Shown: in pieces, positions 60,420 to 64,000 of the stretch
Layout of the letters: each line of letters begins with the position of its first letter
Position numbering within the stretch: the stretch's first letter is position 1
Assembly: GCF_020171945.1 (NCBI RefSeq)
Contig: NZ_JAIVAP010000003.1
Location: forward strand, 391,412 to 455,411
Reading direction: 5' to 3'
DNA: 64,000 bases
Source of the DNA: Bacillus infantis
GTDB lineage: Bacteria > Bacillota > Bacilli > Bacillales > Cytobacillaceae
Program-made: the position numbers and the translations under genes
Notes under the pieces: generated by a model
Database searches by the model: none
Seen by the model: the letters and a program-made list of their open reading frames with translations, nothing else
Told to the model about the DNA's origin: nothing

Positions 60420-61162
60420 CCTTTGTCCCCCTTTGGCCGCAGTGAATGATGGACCTTTCTTTTCCATTCCAGAAATTCCTCTTCCAGAAACAGTCCTTCT
60501 CTCCTTGGCCGGGAGAATGGCACAGTAAATTCTGCTGCTGTATGGGCCGGCTTTTCTGATAAGACGATGATGCGATCTGACAGAAAAAGAGCTTCTTCTA
60601 TATTATGAGTGATAAAGATGATCGCTGGCCGCTGCTCCTCCCATATTGACAGGAGCCATTTCTGCATATCAAGCCTCGTCAGTTCGTCCAGTGCTGAAAA
60701 TGGTTCATCCAGGCAAAGCAGCTCCTGTGGGCTGAGAAGTGCTCTTATGAAGGAAGCGCGCTGCTTCATCCCGCCGGATAACTCATGCGGATAGGCATGT
60801 ACATATTGCCCGAGTCCTGCTTTATGTATCATCTCCATGGCTTTTTCCTTATCTGTTCTGCCTGTCAGTTCCTGTCCCAGAAGGACATTTTGCAGAACTG
60901 TCCTCCATGGAAGCAGGGAAGGGGTCTGAGGCATATAACTCATGAATCCCTTTTGGCCATTGATCGATTGGCCGTTCATCTGGATGCTCCCTTTATCGGG
61001 AAGAAGCAGACCGCCAATCAAATTGAAAATAGTGCTTTTTCCGCTTCCCGAAGGCCCGAGAAGAGAGACGAATTCCCCTTCATTGACTTCCAGGCTTAAG
61101 TTACTGAGGACAGTCTGTTCTCCAAAAGACTTTGATATATTTTTCAGCTGCAGGAGGCTCAT
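60416..61162 (-). CDS. thiZ: ABC transporter ATPase, ThiZ-type
   Basis: A 248-residue nitrate/taurine-class ATPase: Walker A GPSGSGKST, signature LSGGMKQR, Walker B CLDEPFSALD. It energises the thiamine-precursor transporter. Overlaps thiX by 4 bases. The name follows the predicted ThiXYZ pyrimidine-precursor transporter of Bacilli. Confidence 0.88.
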   Translation of the reverse strand: MSLLQLKNISKSFGEQTVLSNLSLEVNEGEFVSLLGPSGSGKSTIFNLIGGLLLPDKGSIQMNGQSINGQKGFMSYMPQTPSLLPWRTVLQNVLLGQELTGRTDKEKAMEMIHKAGLGQYVHAYPHELSGGMKQRASFIRALLSPQELLCLDEPFSALDELTRLDMQKWLLSIWEEQRPAIIFITHNIEEALFLSDRIIVLSEKPAHTAAEFTVPFSRPRREGLFLEEEFLEWKRKVHHSLRPKGDKG

Positions 61163-61923
61163 TTTATCTGCTCCTTTTTATTCCATTTTAAAAGCAGGCT
61201 CTCTGCCAAAAGGATTGCTCCGAAGAAAATCAGGCTTAGTATCATAATGGCAAATATGGCTACAAAAACACGGTCTGTCCGGAAGGAGGAGGAGGCGAGA
61301 GTCATAAAAACGCCTATCCCTTTTTCCGAACCTAGCCATTCTGAGATGACAGCGCCCATAACACTGTAGGTGGCCGAGATTTTCAGCCCTGAAAATAGCG
61401 AGGGCAGGGAGCCGGGCCATTCCAGCTTCCAGAACAGCTGCCTTTTGGTGGCTCCTGACATGGCCATATAATGCTTAAGCTCGGCTGGAACCTGCCTGAA
61501 ACCGTCCAAAGCTGCCACAGTGATTGGAAAAAAACAGACAAGAATAATGACAATAAATTTCGGCAGCAGCCCAAACCCGAACCAGATGACAAGGAGAGGG
61601 GCAAGGACGATGACAGGGACATTCTGGGATAGTATCAGCAGCGGGTAAACAGATTCCCTTACAGCCGGCAGACGGTGAAGGATGATGGCCGCGGTGAGCC
61701 CGAAAACAGTCCCCAGTGCAAAGCCGGCCAGTGATAATAGCACCGTTGACGCCAGGTGGCCGGAAAAACGGGCCCAGCTTTCCACAGATTCAGCCATGAT
61801 GTCAGAGGGCGGCGGCAGGAGCCAGGCAGGGACTTCTGCCAGCCTTACTGCTGCTTCCCAGAGAATGAACAAAAGGAGGAGAACCGTTGCCGGCTTCCAT
61901 CCTTTTACAGCCACTTTCTTCAT
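61159..61923 (-). CDS. thiX: ABC transporter permease, ThiX-type
   Basis: A 254-residue permease with about six helices; WLLPPPSDIMAES near the N-terminus and the EAA loop YMAMSGATKRQLFWKLEWP are family marks of the SsuC/ThiX group. Overlaps the thiamine-binding gene by ATGA. Confidence 0.9.
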   Translation of the reverse strand: MKKVAVKGWKPATVLLLLFILWEAAVRLAEVPAWLLPPPSDIMAESVESWARFSGHLASTVLLSLAGFALGTVFGLTAAIILHRLPAVRESVYPLLILSQNVPVIVLAPLLVIWFGFGLLPKFIVIILVCFFPITVAALDGFRQVPAELKHYMAMSGATKRQLFWKLEWPGSLPSLFSGLKISATYSVMGAVISEWLGSEKGIGVFMTLASSSFRTDRVFVAIFAIMILSLIFFGAILLAESLLLKWNKKEQIK

Positions 61924-62210
61924 TTGTATTTATCCGTCAGGTCATCCATCGTGATCCCATCAGGCTGAAACAGAATTTTGACTTGAGAAATCACATTTTT
62001 GCTTCCCATTGCAATCATTCTTTCATTCATTCTTGCGATGATCTGGAATAGCTCTTCAAGCTCGCCTTCCATCGTTGTCTCCAGCGGATGGACCTCGTAT
62101 TTCACTCCGGATTCTGCAATGATTTTAATCGCTTCATCTACATATGGAATAACATCTTCCCCGTTTTTTGTTTTAGGTATAATCTGAATGCTGATCAGTG
62201 TACTGGCCAT
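61920..62210 (-). CDS. Thiamine-binding protein, MTH1187/YkoF-like
   Basis: A 96-residue ferredoxin-fold protein of the thiamine-binding (formerly DUF77) family: ISIQIIPKTK at the start and YEVHPLETTMEGELEELF in the middle, typical for MTH1187 and YkoF proteins, which bind the pyrimidine or thiamine. It has no signal peptide, so it works inside the cell. Located between thiY and thiX. Confidence 0.85.
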   Translation of the reverse strand: MASTLISIQIIPKTKNGEDVIPYVDEAIKIIAESGVKYEVHPLETTMEGELEELFQIIARMNERMIAMGSKNVISQVKILFQPDGITMDDLTDKYK

Positions 62211-62221
62211 TATGGTTCCTC

Positions 62222-63220
62222 CTATTCTGGCAAAAATTCATTGGTAAAAGCTTTTTCAGCGTCCAGCTCGCTGTCCAGCAGTTTATTTTCATACATCCAT
62301 TGGGCATAGTTTTCCCAAACCTCTATACTCTGTTCTCCCCATTGTTCTGCATCATCCTGATATTTTGGAGACAGCCATTCCTGGCTTTTCTTGACCAGCT
62401 CGGCGTCTAAATCAGGTGCAGCCTCAAGCAGGATATCAGCAGCTTCTTCCGGATTCTTGATTGCAAACTGATAGCCCTGTGATGCTGCTTTTACAAAGGC
62501 TCTGACAGTATCAGGACTATTTTTGATCATTTTCTCATTTGTAGCCAGAACAGGTGTATAATAATCGAGTTTATCGGAATAGTCGGTAAGGTAGACCATA
62601 TTCAGATCTTCTCCGCGAAGCTCCGCCTCGACGCCAGTCCACCCATAATAAATCCAGGCAAAATCGATATCCCTTTTAACAGCTGTAAAGAAATCGGCAT
62701 CCCCCATGTTAACAAAGGAAACATCAGAGACATCTGCATTTTCCTGCTTCATTAATGAGGCGATAACAGATTCCTCAACAGGCGATCCCCAGCCTCCATA
62801 TTTTTTCCCGGCAAAATCCTTTGGCGAGTCGATATTTTTAGATGCTGGAGAAGCAAAGCCGGACGTATTATGCTGTATGACAGCGGCTACTGACACAAGA
62901 GGGACACCCTGGACCCTGGCCTGTGTAATGCTTTCCTGATAGCTGACGCCAAAGTCAGCCTTTCCGGAAGCAACCAGCTGATCTGCTCCAGCGTCACCAG
63001 GCATAATGATTTCTGCATCAAGGCCTTCCTCTTCAAAAAATCCCTTCGCTTTGGCAGCGTAAAGTCCGGTGTGATTAGTGTTTGGTGTCCAGTCAAGGAC
63101 GACAGTAATCTTTTCAAGTTTTTCCCCTTTATCAGCCTGATCTTCTTCCTGCCCTGACTGTCCTCCGGTGCAGCCGGCAAGCAGCCAGACGGCACACAAT
63201 GCGCTGAGCCATTTCTTCAT
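62222..63220 (-). CDS. thiY: Thiamine-precursor binding lipoprotein, ThiY-type
   Basis: A 332-residue lipoprotein (lipobox LAGC) of the NMT1/THI5-like family. LDWTPNTNHTGLYAAKAKGFFEEEGL is the classic opening; YGGWGSPVEESVI and FAWIYYGWTGVEAELRG follow. ThiY of B. halodurans binds formylaminopyrimidine. The start is ATG 63220 with GGAGG; a TTG two codons upstream lacks spacing. It is first in the TPP-controlled operon. Confidence 0.92.
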   Translation of the reverse strand: MKKWLSALCAVWLLAGCTGGQSGQEEDQADKGEKLEKITVVLDWTPNTNHTGLYAAKAKGFFEEEGLDAEIIMPGDAGADQLVASGKADFGVSYQESITQARVQGVPLVSVAAVIQHNTSGFASPASKNIDSPKDFAGKKYGGWGSPVEESVIASLMKQENADVSDVSFVNMGDADFFTAVKRDIDFAWIYYGWTGVEAELRGEDLNMVYLTDYSDKLDYYTPVLATNEKMIKNSPDTVRAFVKAASQGYQFAIKNPEEAADILLEAAPDLDAELVKKSQEWLSPKYQDDAEQWGEQSIEVWENYAQWMYENKLLDSELDAEKAFTNEFLPE

Positions 63221-63333
63221 GATCAATCCTCCATGCTGTTTCTGATATTATTCCAAAAAGACCGCCGGATAATGGGCATAAAATTTATCAAGGCAACCGC
63301 GGGCAGATGTGCTGTTCCTTTCCCGATGCACAC

Positions 63334-63365
63334 AAAAAAGCGCACGGATTTCAGAACCCGTGCGC
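63334..63365 (-). terminator. Riboswitch-controlled terminator
   Basis: Minus strand: GCGCACGG, loop GTTCTGAAAT, CCGTGCGC, then TTTTTT. It stands between the TPP aptamer and thiY and is the expression platform. Confidence 0.88.
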
Positions 63366-63395
63366 AATAAAAAACATTCATCCGATTAAGAATAT

Positions 63396-63486
63396 GTTTC
63401 CTACGCTGGCATCTCTCCAGATCAGGTTCAAAGGGTCCTTTATCGTAAAAATAAAGTCTCAACCGCACCCGGTTCCCCCACAATTC
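63396..63486 (-). ncRNA. TPP (THI-box) riboswitch
   Basis: Minus strand: GGGGG at the start, GGTTGAGA, then ACCCTTTGAACCTGATCTGG, and GATGCCAGCGTAGGAA. These are the THI-element blocks that bind thiamine pyrophosphate. Together with the terminator it should shut off the transporter when TPP is high. Confidence 0.95.
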
Positions 63487-63554
63487 TCTCCTATTTACAG
63501 CCGCATAAAGCAGCCGGTCCGTTCAGAGTTCCCGTTCACCGGGAATCATGGTCC

Positions 63555-63563
63555 ATTATAACA
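63555..63563 (-). promoter_or_regulatory. Extended -10 promoter of the thiamine operon
   Basis: Minus strand TGTTATAAT: a perfect -10 (63555-63560) with TGn extension. No good -35 at 17 bases. A hairpin TTCCCG-GTGAA-CGGGAA (63529-63546) lies at the transcript start. Confidence 0.6.
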
Positions 63564-63722
63564 GATATTCTCTTCAATGGCATTGAAACAGCTTTCTTCC
63601 GGAAAATTCGGAGTTATCCCTATATATCCCTCTGCTGCCATGGAAAGAATTAAGTTTGGAACTGAATCTTCATCTGTGATAGGGTTAGGAATGTTGAAAA
63701 AAGAAAGAATGGAGGAGAAGCT

Positions 63723-64000
63723 ATGAAATATCTTGCCTTAATGATAGCTGCATTCATGCTGATCTCATTCCAGCTTGTCCAAAATCCCGGAAAAAAAGCA
63801 TTTGCCAAGACGATTGATAATGTCGATATATATACTGTAAAAGAAGAAGATACCCTTTCGAAGCTCAGCAGGCAATTTGGTGTGGCTGAGAAGGAAATAC
63901 AGAAGGCGAATTATAAAAAAGATGATAAGATTTCGGCTGGAGATAAGCTCATCATTCCGTCTGCCCCAAAGAAAAAGAAGCGAAAGACAGAACAAAAGGT
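63723..64000 (+). CDS. Secreted LysM-domain protein (cut by window edge)
   Basis: The first 92 residues are visible. Residues 1-26 are a signal peptide or anchor; residues 32-78 form one LysM peptidoglycan-binding domain (YTVKEEDTLSKLSRQFGV ... KISAGDKLIIP). It then enters a Lys-rich linker (KKKKRK). A wall hydrolase or spore cortex enzyme may follow beyond the window. GGAGGAG precedes the ATG. Confidence 0.85.
   Translation, partial: MKYLALMIAAFMLISFQLVQNPGKKAFAKTIDNVDIYTVKEEDTLSKLSRQFGVAEKEIQKANYKKDDKISAGDKLIIPSAPKKKKRKTEQK

Overview
The window reads as chromosomal DNA of an endospore-forming Bacillaceae species with moderate-to-low GC. The sequence shows a gerA-type germinant-receptor operon, a spore-coat transglutaminase (tgl), YjcZ-type small sporulation proteins, bacillopeptidase F, a complete B. 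subtilis-type dppABCDE-ykfABCD operon, yjcF-yjcG-yjcH synteny, an NfeD/flotillin pair and plain Bacillus promoter signatures (sigma-A, sigma-B, sigma-G, sigma-W, LexA and CodY candidates). I cannot name the species. I see no prophage, IS element, CRISPR array or rRNA.

Layout. 0-4.1 kb: a helicase-like N-terminus running off the left edge, a DUF421 membrane protein with a sigma-G-like promoter, and yjcF/yjcG/yjcH separated by several copies of a structured repeat that sits directly behind stop codons. 4.4-8.1 kb: a TRAP-TAXI carboxylate transporter with its DUF1850 partner. 8.3-10.2 kb: a small WYL-domain protein whose promoter carries a LexA box, divergent from a two-gene ABC exporter. 10.4 kb: tRNA-Val(GAC). 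10.6-13.6 kb: a flavin oxidoreductase, a YuiH-type molybdopterin enzyme, a phased repeat cluster and a DUF3870 gene. 13.7-24.4 kb: one long operon for uptake and breakdown of (murein) peptides, with a class A beta-lactamase-fold hydrolase and a DUF962 gene at its end.

24.5-28.1 kb: a membrane GGDEF-EAL protein with a HAD phosphatase, and a three-gene sigma-B stress operon. 28.25 kb: tRNA-Arg(CCT). 28.5-38 kb: spore-linked genes (gerXA-XB-XC, a mini-lipoprotein, DUF3231), a cyanophycinase/cyanophycin synthetase pair (cphB-cphA), and tgl. 38-43.1 kb: a glycerophosphodiesterase, small hypotheticals, a sigma-W controlled NfeD/flotillin pair and two YjcZ-type miniproteins. 43.4-48.8 kb: a CheB-CheR-PAS-histidine kinase fusion whose H-box resembles sporulation kinases, with a PAS protein, a CarH-like B12-binding protein and a helical protein. 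This is my best candidate for an undescribed sensory system.

48.9-53.2 kb: bacillopeptidase F. 53.9-55.0 kb: an ECF sigma/anti-sigma pair. 55.4-58.6 kb: a sugar ABC importer lacking its own ATPase. 58.7-59.5 kb: an orphan secreted protein with an eight-cysteine C-terminal domain. 59.6-63.6 kb: a TPP-riboswitch-controlled thiamine-precursor ABC transporter with a thiamine-binding protein and a TatD hydrolase. 63.7 kb to the end: the start of a secreted LysM protein.

How it fits together: the cell scavenges peptides, murein fragments, carboxylates, sugars and thiamine precursors, stores nitrogen as cyanophycin, and links several sensors (ECF sigma, c-di-GMP, PAS/B12 kinase) to stress and sporulation. 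Positions were read by hand from sequence; all homology calls rest on recognised motifs and synteny, not on database searches.
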